DNA of 64,000 nt from CAVTPU01 sp963736695 (GTDB taxonomy: Bacteria > Actinomycetota > Actinomycetes > Mycobacteriales > Micromonosporaceae), in assembly GCA_963736695.1 (NCBI GenBank), contig CAVTPU010000001.1, positions 1,240,001 to 1,304,000 of the forward strand, given 5' to 3'. Position numbers and translations under genes: made by a program. Below the pieces are notes generated by a model. The model did not search any database. It saw only the letters and a list, made by a program, of their open reading frames with translations, and had not been told where the DNA came from. Each line of letters begins with the position of its first letter. Within the stretch, counting starts at the first letter, position 1. Positions 53,404 through 62,303 of this stretch are shown here, one piece after another.

Positions 53404-54000
53404 ATGACGGACAGCACGGCGGCCCGAGCCGACAGTCGATCGGTTCGTGACGTGATGGCGACCCGACGCTCACACCGTCGGCTCGCCGATCCCGGACCAG
53501 ACCCGACCGAGCTGACCGAGATCCTCCGCGCTGGGGTCAGCGGACCCGATCACGGTCGGTTCACACCGTGGCGTTATGTGACCTTCGTCGGCGAGCAGCG
53601 GCGCGACTTCGGCACGGTGATCGCCCACGCCGCCCAGAGGCGCGAACCCGACATCACGCCGGAGCGGCTGGCTGTCGAGCAGTCGCGCCTCGAACGGGCG
53701 CCGGTGGTGATCGCGGCGGGGGCGCACGTTGAGGCCAACGAGAAGATCCGACCGGCCGAACAGGTCGCGGCGGTCGCGGCTGGCGTGCAGAACATGCTGC
53801 TCGCCGCGACGGCGATGGGCTATGGCTCGATCTGGCGCACTGGTTGGGTCTGCGTTGATCCCGAGGTGAAGGCCGCGTTGGGCCTGCGTTCCCAGGATGA
53901 GCTCGTCGGTTTCATCTATCTCGGTTCGGTGGTCGAGGCACCGCCGCCGCGCGCCGAACCCAGCCTCGACTCGGTCGTGCGGTCGTGGCGAGGGTTGTGA
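53404..54000 (+). CDS. Nitroreductase family protein
   Basis: 198 residues. The FMN phosphate region is MATRRSHRRLAD and the second half has AGVQNMLLAATAMGYGSIWRTG, as in the small YdjA-type nitroreductases. It would reduce nitro or quinone compounds, or another electron acceptor, with NAD(P)H as a dimer. It is divergent from the tandem dehydrogenase; the 146-bp gap holds both promoters. No partner gene indicates the natural substrate. Confidence 0.85.
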   Translation: MTDSTAARADSRSVRDVMATRRSHRRLADPGPDPTELTEILRAGVSGPDHGRFTPWRYVTFVGEQRRDFGTVIAHAAQRREPDITPERLAVEQSRLERAPVVIAAGAHVEANEKIRPAEQVAAVAAGVQNMLLAATAMGYGSIWRTGWVCVDPEVKAALGLRSQDELVGFIYLGSVVEAPPPRAEPSLDSVVRSWRGL

Positions 54001-54132
54001 CATTTCCCGCCACGCGGTGACGGGGAACCACACTTGTGAAGCCGACGACTATCTCACTGGTGGCCGGCCGCGCCGCGCCGCCCAGTTCCAGCACACCCGC
54101 ACTGGATCTGTTGACGTGAGAGAGGAACCACA

Positions 54133-54684
54133 GTGAGGAAAGCCATCGTCAGGGTCGCTGTTGTCGCGGCGATCGGACTCGTCGGACTCAGTGGCTGCAC
54201 CACCTCGGCCGCCACCGATGCCAATGCCACGACTCCGGCGCCGAACCCGACCCAGGCGGCTTCGATCGCGCTCAGCGACCCATGGGTTAAGACCGCCGAG
54301 TCTGGCATGACCGCCGCATTCGGCACATTGGTCAACAACACCGACAAGGAACTCACCGTGGTTTCGGCGACCACGACGATCGCGAACATGATCGAGCTGC
54401 ATGAGGTCGTGATGCAGAACGGCGCCAAGGTCATGCGCCCGAAGCAGGGCGGATTCGTCGTGCCGGCGCACGGCAAACACGAGCTCGCCCCGGGCGGCGA
54501 CCACATCATGATCATGGGCCTCAAGTCCCCCCTTAAGGCGGGCACCGAGGTGAGCTTCACCCTCACCTTCGCCGATGGACAGACTCTGGCGGTCACCGCG
54601 ATCGCGAAGGAGTTCAACGGCGGCAAAGAGAGCTATCAGCCCACACCCATGCCCAGCATGAGCGGCATGACCATGGGCCACTGA
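54133..54684 (+). CDS. PCuAC-type periplasmic/extracytoplasmic copper chaperone lipoprotein
   Basis: 183 residues from a GTG with AGAGGAA upstream. The signal peptide ends in the lipobox LSGC (Cys22). The copper motif is H90, M101 (HX10M), H124 and M126 (HxM), with 22 residues between M101 and H124, one more than the canonical 21. The C-terminus is Met/His-rich (MPSMSGMTMGH), which would add copper ligands. The family delivers Cu(I) to cytochrome oxidase. The DyP peroxidase gene follows after 11 bp in the same direction. Confidence 0.87.
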   Translation: MRKAIVRVAVVAAIGLVGLSGCTTSAATDANATTPAPNPTQAASIALSDPWVKTAESGMTAAFGTLVNNTDKELTVVSATTTIANMIELHEVVMQNGAKVMRPKQGGFVVPAHGKHELAPGGDHIMIMGLKSPLKAGTEVSFTLTFADGQTLAVTAIAKEFNGGKESYQPTPMPSMSGMTMGH

Positions 54685-54695
54685 GGCCGACGCTG

Positions 54696-55952
54696 ATGAC
54701 TCCCAACGAGCAGACCCAGCCTGATTCCCAGTCCGCACAACCCGCCATGAGCCGCCGCCGGCTCGTCTTGGGCGGCACCGCTCTCGGTGCCGCTCTCGCC
54801 GGCGGCGTCGGCGCGACGGTCGCGACCCGCCGGGCGGCACCGGCGGCCTCGCCCGGCTCCCCGCCGGTCGGCGCCGCAGGCACGGCGACGGTTCCGTTTC
54901 ACGGCACCCACCAGGCCGGCGTCGAGACAGCAGCACAGGCGTTCGCGGCGTTCGTCGCTTTTGACCTCGCAGACGGCACCGACCGGTCGACGCTGGTCCG
55001 GCTCATGCGATTGCTCTCCGACGACGCCGCCCGGCTCACTCAGGGGGTCGCGGCCCTGGCCGATCAGGCGTCGCACCTCGCCGAGCTGACCGCGAGCCTG
55101 ACAATCACCTTCGGATTCGGTCCCGGTTTCTTCCGGGCAGCCGACCTGGAAAAGCAGCGCCCCGCGTCGATCGGGCCGCTGCCCGCGTTCACCGTCGACC
55201 GGCTCCAACCACAGTGGACGGGCGGGGATCTGCTCGTGCAGATCTGCGCCGACGACGTCATCACTGTCGCGCACGCGCTGCGCATGGTGGTCACCGACGC
55301 TCGGACCTTCGCCCGCGTTCGGTGGATTCAACGGGGTTTCCGCCGGGCCCACGCGATGGAGGATCCGGCCACCACTCAGCGCAACGTCATGGGCATTATC
55401 GACGGCACGGCGAACCCGGCACCCGGCACCGAGTCGTTTCGGTCCTCGATCTGGATCGACGATGGTCCACAGTGGTTGCAGGGCGGAAGCACGCTCATCG
55501 TGCGCCGAATCCGGGCCGAGATGGAGACGTGGGGCGTGACCGACCGGCTCACCCGGGAGACCGCGATCGGACGGCGGCTCGACAACGGCGCGCCACTCAC
55601 GGGGCGGGTCGAGCGTGACCTGCCCGACTTCGAGGCCCGCGACGAGCTGGGGTTCCCGGTGATCCCGGAATATTCGCATGTGCGGCTGGCTAAACCCGAC
55701 AACGACCAGTCGAAGTTGCTGCGCCGGGCCTACAACTACGACGACGGCCTGTCGCCCGAGGGGAAGACAGACTGCGGTCTCATCTTCGCCTCCTATCAGG
55801 CCGACATCGAGCGGCAGTTCGTCCCGGTGCAGCGCCGAATCGCCCAACATGACCTGCTCAACCTGTGGGTCACACCGATCGGTTCGGCCGTCTTCGCCGT
55901 GCCGCCCGGTTGCGAGCCGGGCGGATGGATCGGCTCCACGTTGCTCGCCTGA
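54696..55952 (+). CDS. DyP-type heme peroxidase, Tat-exported (EfeB-like)
   Basis: 418 residues. A twin-arginine signal (SRRRLVLGG) near residue 20 indicates folded export. The dye-decolorising peroxidase domain has the catalytic Asp in GIIDGTAN (D236) and the proximal heme ligand His in EYSHVRLA (H328). The family oxidises dyes, phenols or porphyrin-related substrates with peroxide. Iron-uptake partners EfeU/EfeO are absent here; the neighbour is the PCuAC gene. A strong hairpin follows the stop. Confidence 0.9.
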   Translation: MTPNEQTQPDSQSAQPAMSRRRLVLGGTALGAALAGGVGATVATRRAAPAASPGSPPVGAAGTATVPFHGTHQAGVETAAQAFAAFVAFDLADGTDRSTLVRLMRLLSDDAARLTQGVAALADQASHLAELTASLTITFGFGPGFFRAADLEKQRPASIGPLPAFTVDRLQPQWTGGDLLVQICADDVITVAHALRMVVTDARTFARVRWIQRGFRRAHAMEDPATTQRNVMGIIDGTANPAPGTESFRSSIWIDDGPQWLQGGSTLIVRRIRAEMETWGVTDRLTRETAIGRRLDNGAPLTGRVERDLPDFEARDELGFPVIPEYSHVRLAKPDNDQSKLLRRAYNYDDGLSPEGKTDCGLIFASYQADIERQFVPVQRRIAQHDLLNLWVTPIGSAVFAVPPGCEPGGWIGSTLLA

Positions 55953-55980
55953 TCGCCTCGACGACAGGCGAGCTCATCAC

Positions 55981-56019
55981 ATGGCGGGCGCCGACGGCAT
56001 GATCGTCGGCGCCCGCCAT
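55981..56019 (+). terminator. Perfect 16-bp stem hairpin after the DyP gene
   Basis: ATGGCGGGCGCCGACG pairs in full with CGTCGGCGCCCGCCAT around a 7-base loop, 28 bases after the stop. It closes the PCuAC-DyP transcript. There is no T-run. Confidence 0.8.
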
Positions 56020-56099
56020 CACACGGCTCAGCAGACCTACTCACGAGTATCCCGGCGGGCTAGACTCGGCGCCACGACGCCCGAGCCGAGGGAGACACC

Positions 56100-57617
56100 G
56101 TGACCGCTGAGCCTCTCGTCGTCCCCCGCGTCGTTCCCGGACTCCCCTTCATCGACGCGGGCGAACTCGTCTCGACCAACCCCAGCACCGGCGTGATCGT
56201 CGGACGGTTCCCGGTCGCCGACGCCGACGCGGTGGCTGCGGCGGTCGCCCGGGCCCGCGCCGCTGGCGCGTGGTGGGGCGGGCTCAGCTTCGCCGAGCGG
56301 CGCACCCGGCTGATGGCGTGGCGTCGCACGCTCGCCCACCGACTGCCCGAGCTGGTGGAGCTCATGCACGCCGAGGGTGGCAAACCCACCGCGGACGCGC
56401 TCACCGAGTGCGCCATTGCCCTCGACCACATCACGTGGGCCGCCCGCAACGCCCGCAGGGTGCTGCGGGGTCGCCGCGTGTCGGGCAGCATCATGCTTCC
56501 CGAGTTCGGCGCACGGCTGGAATATCAGCCCTATGGCGTGGTCGGCGTCATCGGACCGTGGAACTATCCGTTATTCACTCCGGTGGGATCGATCGCCTAT
56601 GCGCTCGCCGCAGGCAACACCGTGGTCTTCAAACCCAGCGAATACACCCCGGCGGTCGGCGACTGGTTTGTGCGGCGCTTCGCCGAGGTGGTCCCGGAGC
56701 ATCCCGTGCTGCAGGTCGTCGCGGGCATGGGCGAAACCGGCGCGGCGCTCGTCGGCGCGGGTGTCGACAAGGTCGCGTTCACCGGATCCGCACGAACCGG
56801 AAAAGCGATCATGGCTGCCTGCGCGCAGACCCTCACCCCCGTGCTCATCGAATGCGGCGGCAAGGACGCGATGATCGTCGACACCGACGCGGACCTCGAC
56901 GCGGCGGCGGACGCCTGCGTGTGGGGTGCGATGACCAACGCCGGGCAGAGCTGCGTCGGCGTTGAGCGGGCATACGTCGTCGCCGACGTCTACGACGCGT
57001 TCGTCGACAAGGTGGCGAAGCGAGCCGCGAAGCTGCGGGTCGGCGACGATCCCGACGCCGATGTCGGTCCGATCACCATGCCCGGACAGCTCGACATCAT
57101 CCGTCGCCACATCGACGACGCGCTCGCCCGCGGCGGTCGGGCCGTCGTCGGCGGCGCCGACGCGGTGCGGGAACCGTTCGCCCACCCCACCGTGCTTGTC
57201 GACGTGCCCGAGGATTCGCTCGCGGTTCGGGAGGAGACGTTCGGCCCGACAGTCACGATCTGCGCGGTCGCCGACGTCGACGAGGCGGTCGAGCGGGCCA
57301 ACGCGGTCAGCTATGGCTTGGGCGGCTCCGTCTTCGGCCGCGCCCGCGCGTTGACGACAGCCCGTCGTCTGCGCACCGGCATGGTCTCGATCAACGGCAC
57401 GCTCTCCTACGCCGGACTGCCGTCGCTACCTTTCGGTGGGGTCGGCGACTCGGGATTCGGGCGCATCCACGGCGATGACGGTCTGCGGGAGTTCGCCCGG
57501 CCGAAGGCGATCGCGCGGCGCCGCATGCGGTCGTTGGTGCGCGTGACCACTTATAACCGCACGCCCCGCGACATCGCCTTGCTCAGGCGTGCGGTGCGTC
57601 TCCTGTTCGATCGGTGA
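56100..57617 (+). CDS. Aldehyde dehydrogenase family protein
   Basis: 505 residues from a GTG with GAGGGAG upstream. The catalytic pair is E251 (IECGGKD) and C285 (AGQSCVG), with GPWNYPLFTP, KPSEYTP and FTGSARTGKAI forming the NAD(P) site. The enzyme would oxidise an aldehyde to an acid. The pattern is near succinate-semialdehyde or long-chain-aldehyde dehydrogenases, and the substrate is open. The last 40 residues are basic and overlap the converging glycosyltransferase gene by 67 bp. Confidence 0.9.
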   Translation: MTAEPLVVPRVVPGLPFIDAGELVSTNPSTGVIVGRFPVADADAVAAAVARARAAGAWWGGLSFAERRTRLMAWRRTLAHRLPELVELMHAEGGKPTADALTECAIALDHITWAARNARRVLRGRRVSGSIMLPEFGARLEYQPYGVVGVIGPWNYPLFTPVGSIAYALAAGNTVVFKPSEYTPAVGDWFVRRFAEVVPEHPVLQVVAGMGETGAALVGAGVDKVAFTGSARTGKAIMAACAQTLTPVLIECGGKDAMIVDTDADLDAAADACVWGAMTNAGQSCVGVERAYVVADVYDAFVDKVAKRAAKLRVGDDPDADVGPITMPGQLDIIRRHIDDALARGGRAVVGGADAVREPFAHPTVLVDVPEDSLAVREETFGPTVTICAVADVDEAVERANAVSYGLGGSVFGRARALTTARRLRTGMVSINGTLSYAGLPSLPFGGVGDSGFGRIHGDDGLREFARPKAIARRRMRSLVRVTTYNRTPRDIALLRRAVRLLFDR

Positions 57618-58624
57618 CCGCCGGCGACCCGCCGGCAGCCCCTGAGCACCGCACGCGCCGCGGCGAAGAGCCGAAACGACCCTATTCCGACCAACGAGAT
57701 CTTCACCGCCGCGAGACCTGCGGGCCGCAGGTTGCCGGCGGCCGGTCGCAGCTCGCGCACGGCCGCCGTGGCCGCCGCGAAGAACGCCCGCCGCTGATGC
57801 GGATGCAACCTGTCGGGGTGGCCGAGCACCGCGAGCAGATGCCAGACCATGCGTTGGAAGATGATCGGTCGGGCCTCGTCATAGGTGGCACCGTGGCTGT
57901 CGACGAAGTCGAAGACCCGCCGCCAGTGCCCGAACACCTCGAAGTGCCGGTCGGCGCGGGTGCGGGTGATCGCGCCGGCGCGATGCTGCCGATAGCCATA
58001 ACACGGGTGATCGCAGACATCGACCCGTTCGGCGGCGAGCAGCACCGGATAGACAAACGACACGTCCTCATACCACCCGGACTCGAACCGGACCCCGAGC
58101 CTGCGCAGAAAATCGCGCCGAATCACCTTGTTGCACGCGATGTGCAGACCGTGAAGCAGCTCGGGGTGTTCGCTCGCCCGCACCACCTCGCCGATGTCGG
58201 TCGGCCCCGCCGGCCGCCCCGGCACGCGGATCCACTCTCCGCTCCCGTCGGGATAGACACGTTCATAACCCACGATCAACACATCAGGCTCCGTACGCCG
58301 CAGTCGGCGCACGACCATGTCGACCGCGCCCGCGATGAGCCAGTCGTCGGCGTCAACGAACCAGATGTAGGCGCCGCGCGCGTGATCCAGTCCGGCGTTG
58401 CGGGCCCGGCCGAGCCCCTGATTGGTGGGCAACGTCACGACCCGCAGCCGCGAATCCCGGGCCGCGTAGTCGGCGAGGATCGCGGCACACCCGTCCGGTG
58501 AGCCGTCATCGACGGCGATGACCTCGATCTCGTCGGACGCGGTCGCGGCGAGCACCGAGTCGAGGCATTCGGACAGATATTGTTCGACCTCGAAGACCGG
58601 CACGATGACGCTCAGGACCGCCAC
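57551..58624 (-). CDS. Glycosyltransferase family 2
   Basis: 357 residues starting MAVLSVIVPVFEVEQYL. It has DDGSPDG, the metal site VDADDW and CNKVIRRDFL, WYEDVSF, typical of GT2 enzymes of capsule or teichoic-acid-like polymer synthesis. The C-terminus is strongly basic. It lies 7 kb from the main polysaccharide locus. Its 3' end overlaps the aldehyde dehydrogenase gene by 67 bp. Confidence 0.87.
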   Translation of the reverse strand: MAVLSVIVPVFEVEQYLSECLDSVLAATASDEIEVIAVDDGSPDGCAAILADYAARDSRLRVVTLPTNQGLGRARNAGLDHARGAYIWFVDADDWLIAGAVDMVVRRLRRTEPDVLIVGYERVYPDGSGEWIRVPGRPAGPTDIGEVVRASEHPELLHGLHIACNKVIRRDFLRRLGVRFESGWYEDVSFVYPVLLAAERVDVCDHPCYGYRQHRAGAITRTRADRHFEVFGHWRRVFDFVDSHGATYDEARPIIFQRMVWHLLAVLGHPDRLHPHQRRAFFAAATAAVRELRPAAGNLRPAGLAAVKISLVGIGSFRLFAAARAVLRGCRRVAGGHRSNRRRTARLSKAMSRGVRL

Positions 58625-58724
58625 GCCGCAGAGCCTACCGAGCCGCGCGCCGCGGCGCCTCCCGCGTGCGGGCCACCCGTACCCGCCGGGGTTTGTCTCG
58701 CAACGGAGAGTGTGGCGAGCCGGG

Positions 58725-59429
58725 TCAGAAGAGTGTCATATCGTCGCGTTCGATGCCACGCAACGCGTCATAGTCGAGCACCACACAACGCATGCCCCGG
58801 TCCTCGGCGAGGGTGCGGGCCTGGGGGGTGATCGCCTGTCCGGCGAGGACCCCGCCGACCGGGGCGAGCAACGGGTCCCGGTTGAGCAACTCCAGATAGC
58901 GACTGAGCTGCTCCACCGCGTCGATCGACGCGCGCCGCTTCACCTCGACCGCCCAGTGTCGCGGTCGGGGCACGACCGCCTCGGCGGCTGGCCGATCGGG
59001 GTCGGCGGCCGTCTCCCGGCACAGCAGATCGACCGGTCCGATCGCGGTGGGGAATTCGCGGCGTACGAGGGTAAGGGTCTGACTCATCACCTGCGGTGCC
59101 GCCGCGAGCAGTTCCTGTAGGTGGGCCTCGACCCCGTCCTTGACCAGTCCGGGGTCGACCCCCAGGTCATAGGACGTGTCGTGCAGAACCTCCTCGAGCG
59201 TGATTCGCAGCTCTTCGCCGGTCTTGTTGACCACGCGCCACAGGTCCGGCGACTCGTGCAGGCGGCATGGCGGGCTCATCCAGTTGAGCGGCTTGTAGGC
59301 CCGGTCGTCGGCGTGCACGGAGACAGACCCGTCGGCCTTCACCATGATCAGACGGATCGCGGACGCGAGGTGGGCGTTGAGCCGACCGACGTAGTCCACG
59401 GAGCAGCGAGCGATAACCAGACGCACCAC
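58725..59429 (-). CDS. nucS: Mismatch-specific endonuclease NucS (EndoMS)
   Basis: 234 residues. The start MVRLVIARCSVDYVGRL and the nuclease core GPVDLLCRE...WAVEVKRRASIDAVEQLSRYLELL match NucS, which cuts both strands at mismatches and replaces MutS/MutL in most actinobacteria. The acidic and Lys residues of the VEVKRR motif are present. The C-terminus DDMTLF resembles the beta-clamp-binding tail of the family. The first codon is GTG. This gene is a good marker that the source is an actinobacterium. Confidence 0.92.
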   Translation of the reverse strand: MVRLVIARCSVDYVGRLNAHLASAIRLIMVKADGSVSVHADDRAYKPLNWMSPPCRLHESPDLWRVVNKTGEELRITLEEVLHDTSYDLGVDPGLVKDGVEAHLQELLAAAPQVMSQTLTLVRREFPTAIGPVDLLCRETAADPDRPAAEAVVPRPRHWAVEVKRRASIDAVEQLSRYLELLNRDPLLAPVGGVLAGQAITPQARTLAEDRGMRCVVLDYDALRGIERDDMTLF

Positions 59430-59537
59430 GACACCCTATGCGACGCGATGGACACACTCCGCGCCGGACGGCCCGCACCTCACCGGCGGCGCGTCGCCCG
59501 GTCACACACGGACGATTCACAGTGGCGGTCGCATGCC

Positions 59538-60188
59538 ATGCTGGAGGTCATGCTGGAGTCGTTGACTGGGGTGGGACTCGCGTCATCCGCGGGTCTCAAC
59601 GCATATATCCCATTGCTCACCCTCGGCCTGCTCAGCCGGTTCACCGACGCGGTGTCACTGCCCGCCGGGTGGAGCTGGATGGAGAACGGCTGGTCCCTCA
59701 CGATCGTCGCCTTGCTGCTTGGCGTCGAAGTGGTCGCCGACAAGATTCCCGTGCTGGACCACATCAACGATGTCGTTCAGACAGTCGTCCGCCCGAGTGC
59801 CGGTGGTCTGGTCTTCGGCGCCACGTCGAGCTCCGACGGTGTGACCGTCACCGACCCACAGAGTTTCTTCACCGGCAATCAATGGATTCCGGTCGCCGCC
59901 GGAGTCGTCATCTCATTCATCGTGCACGCCATGAAGGCGCTCACGCGCCCCGTGGTCAACGCGACGACGGCCGGCTTCGGAGCACCCATCATCAGCACCG
60001 TGGAAGACGTCATCAGCGTCTCGATAGCGCTCATCGCGCTGCTGCTGCCGGTGCTCGTCGTGGTCTTCGTCATTCTGCTCGTCTGGCTCTTCGTGCTGCT
60101 GCGCCGCCGACGCCGCGCGGCGAAGCTCGCGAAGGCATATCGCGACCAGGCCACCGCCACGATGCCGTTTCCGCAGGCCTATCGCTGA
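59538..60188 (+). CDS. DUF4126 domain membrane protein
   Basis: 216 residues. The start GVGLASSAGLNAYIPLLTLGLLSRF is characteristic of DUF4126, with several hydrophobic helices (about 5-30, 50-70, 115-140, 165-190) and a basic C-terminal region (RRRRRAAKLAKAY). The function is unknown. It is divergent from nucS. The ATG at 59550 is an alternative start with GGAGG too close upstream. Confidence 0.82.
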   Translation: MLEVMLESLTGVGLASSAGLNAYIPLLTLGLLSRFTDAVSLPAGWSWMENGWSLTIVALLLGVEVVADKIPVLDHINDVVQTVVRPSAGGLVFGATSSSDGVTVTDPQSFFTGNQWIPVAAGVVISFIVHAMKALTRPVVNATTAGFGAPIISTVEDVISVSIALIALLLPVLVVVFVILLVWLFVLLRRRRRAAKLAKAYRDQATATMPFPQAYR

Positions 60189-60196
60189 GCGCCGGC

Positions 60197-62197
60197 TCAC
60201 TCAAGCTGATTGGAGCGGCGAATCACCTCGACCAACTCGCCCATGATCTGCGTGAGCGAGAAGTCCTTCGGGGTGAAGACCCGCGCCACTCCGCCGTCAC
60301 ACAGGATCCGCGCATCCGCCTCGGGGATGATTCCCCCCACCACCACGGGGATCTCCACCCCGGCGGCGCGCAATCCGGCGAGCACATCGGGCACCGCGCG
60401 CAGGTGCGAACCGGAGAGCACCGACAGCCCGACGAGATCGACGTTTTCCTGCACGGCGGCGGCGACGATCTGCGCCGGTGTCAGCCGAATGCCCTGATAG
60501 ACGACTTCGAAACCGGCGTCGCGGGCGCGCATCGCGATCTGTTCGGCACCGTTGGAGTGCCCGTCCAGGCCGGGTTTGCCCACGAGCAGGCGCAGCCGCT
60601 GCGCGCCGATCTCGGCGGCGGTCCGGCGCACGCGCTCGCGCACGTCGGCCAGTGACACCCCGTCGTCGCCGGACGTGGGTGGCGCGCCGGCGAGCCCGGT
60701 CGGTGCGCGATATTCCCCGAAGATCTCCCGCAGGGCGCCCGCCCATTCCCCCGTGGTGACCCCGGCGCGGGCGCAGGCGAGGCTGGCGGGCATGAGGTTG
60801 ACGACCCCCCGGGCCGCCTCGCGCAGCTCGTCGAGCGCGGCGGCCACGGCCCGAGTGTCCCGCCCGGCCCGCCATCGCTCGATGCCATCGACCGCCGCGG
60901 CCTCGACCGCCGGGTCGACCTGCTGCACCGGCATCGCGCCGACCTGGGTCAGGGGCGACGGTTCGGTCTCGACGAAGCGGTTCACCCCGACAACCACATC
61001 GTCGCCGGACTCGATCCGGCCGCGCCGCCGCGCGAGCGACCCGACGAGTGCCGACTTGAGATAGCCGGACTCGACTGCGGCGACGACGCCGCCGAGTTCG
61101 AGGATGCGTTCCAGCTGCTCCCGCGCACCGTCAACAATCGACTGCGTATGGCCTTCGACGACCCGCGACCCCTCGAAGAGATCGGGATATTCCAAGAGAT
61201 CGGTCTCATAGGCGAGGATCTGCTGAATCCGCAGCGACCACTGCTGGTCCCAGGGGCGGGGCAGGCCGAGGGCCTCATTCCACGCGGGCAGTTGCACGGC
61301 CCGGGCCCGGGCGTCGCGGGACAACGTCACGCCGAGCGTCTCCAGCACGATGCGCAGGACATTGTTCTCCGGCTGGGCCTCGGTGAGGCCGAGCGAGTTG
61401 ACCTGCACGCCATAACGGAACCGGCGCGCGGCGGGGTCTCGCACGGCATAGCGTTGCTCGGTCAGCTCGTCCCAGAGCCGCGCGAAGGCCCGCATCTTGC
61501 AGGTCTCCTCGACGAATCTCATCCCCGCGTTGACAAAGAACGAGACGCGTTTGACCACCGCGTCCATGCGGTCCGGGTCGACCTGGCCGCTATCGCGCAC
61601 GGCGTCGAGCACCGCGATCGCGGTCGCGAGGGCGAAGCCAACCTCCTGCACGGGGGTGGCGCCCGCCTCCTGCAGGTGATAGGAGCAGATGTTCACCGGG
61701 TTCCACTGTGGAGAGTTCGCGACCGCCCACGCGACCAGGTCGGTGGTGAGCCGCAGCGACGGCCCGGGAGGAAAGATGTGCGTGCCGCGGGAGAGATATT
61801 CCTTGACGATGTCGTTTTGCGTGGTGCCCGCGAGGGCCTGCGCCGGCACGCCCTGCTCCTCGGCGACCGTGATATAGAGCGCGAACAACCACATCGCGGT
61901 CGCGTTGATGGTCAACGACGTGTTGGCCGAGCTCAGCTCGATGCCGTCGAAGAGGGCTCGCAGATCACCAAGATGAGACACGGGTACGCCCACCCGGCCC
62001 ACTTCTCCACGCGCGAGCTCGTGATCGGGGTCATAGCCGGTCTGTGTCGGCAGATCGAAGGCGACACTGAGCCCGGTCTGCCCCTTGGCGAGGTTGCGCC
62101 GAAACAGTTCGTTGCTCGCCTCAGCCGACGAGTGACCGGCATAGGTGCGCATCAACCAGGGCCGGTCGCGGTGGGGCAGTCTCTCCTCGGCGCACAC
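60197..62197 (-). CDS. meaA: Ethylmalonyl-CoA mutase (MeaA type)
   Basis: 666 residues from a GTG at 62197, chosen because GGAGG stands five bases upstream. The substrate barrel has RTYAGHS with the Tyr and EYLSRGTH with the Arg that bind the carboxylate of methylmalonyl/ethylmalonyl-CoA, so it differs from the IcmA-type protein at both places. The C-terminal cobalamin domain has DGHSNG (the DxHxxG base-off motif), GLSVLSGSH and GGIIPEAD. It converts ethylmalonyl-CoA to methylsuccinyl-CoA with adenosylcobalamin. The product links Ccr to the rest of the ethylmalonyl-CoA pathway; the later enzymes are not in the window. Confidence 0.9.
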   Translation of the reverse strand: MCAEERLPHRDRPWLMRTYAGHSSAEASNELFRRNLAKGQTGLSVAFDLPTQTGYDPDHELARGEVGRVGVPVSHLGDLRALFDGIELSSANTSLTINATAMWLFALYITVAEEQGVPAQALAGTTQNDIVKEYLSRGTHIFPPGPSLRLTTDLVAWAVANSPQWNPVNICSYHLQEAGATPVQEVGFALATAIAVLDAVRDSGQVDPDRMDAVVKRVSFFVNAGMRFVEETCKMRAFARLWDELTEQRYAVRDPAARRFRYGVQVNSLGLTEAQPENNVLRIVLETLGVTLSRDARARAVQLPAWNEALGLPRPWDQQWSLRIQQILAYETDLLEYPDLFEGSRVVEGHTQSIVDGAREQLERILELGGVVAAVESGYLKSALVGSLARRRGRIESGDDVVVGVNRFVETEPSPLTQVGAMPVQQVDPAVEAAAVDGIERWRAGRDTRAVAAALDELREAARGVVNLMPASLACARAGVTTGEWAGALREIFGEYRAPTGLAGAPPTSGDDGVSLADVRERVRRTAAEIGAQRLRLLVGKPGLDGHSNGAEQIAMRARDAGFEVVYQGIRLTPAQIVAAAVQENVDLVGLSVLSGSHLRAVPDVLAGLRAAGVEIPVVVGGIIPEADARILCDGGVARVFTPKDFSLTQIMGELVEVIRRSNQLE

Positions 62198-62264
62198 ACC
62201 AGCCTCCGTTCCTCGTGCGCGAAGCTTACTGCCCGGTAACCACATGCGGGTCGGTGAACTACGT

Positions 62265-62292
62265 CACCGCACCCACTCGCGCGGGTGCGGTG
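62265..62292. repeat. Hairpin at the left end of the accessory island
   Basis: CACCGCACCC pairs perfectly with GGGTGCGGTG around an 8-base loop. Its right arm is the outer part of the island's left inverted end, so the hairpin may be a feature of the element's terminus. It also lies upstream of meaA, between its promoter region and the island. Confidence 0.55.
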
Positions 62293-62303
62293 AGGCTCTA
62301 GTG
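62280..62303 (-). repeat. Left inverted end of the accessory island
   Basis: The reverse complement of this 24-bp stretch reads CACTAGAGCCTCACCGCAC plus CCGCG. It matches the sequence at 63977-64000 at 22 of 24 positions in opposite orientation. Confidence 0.6.

Noticed and set aside
53258..53473. N-terminal extension of the tandem dehydrogenase
   Set aside because: It lacks coding character, overlaps the divergent nitroreductase start, and a good ribosome-binding site precedes the GTG at 53257.
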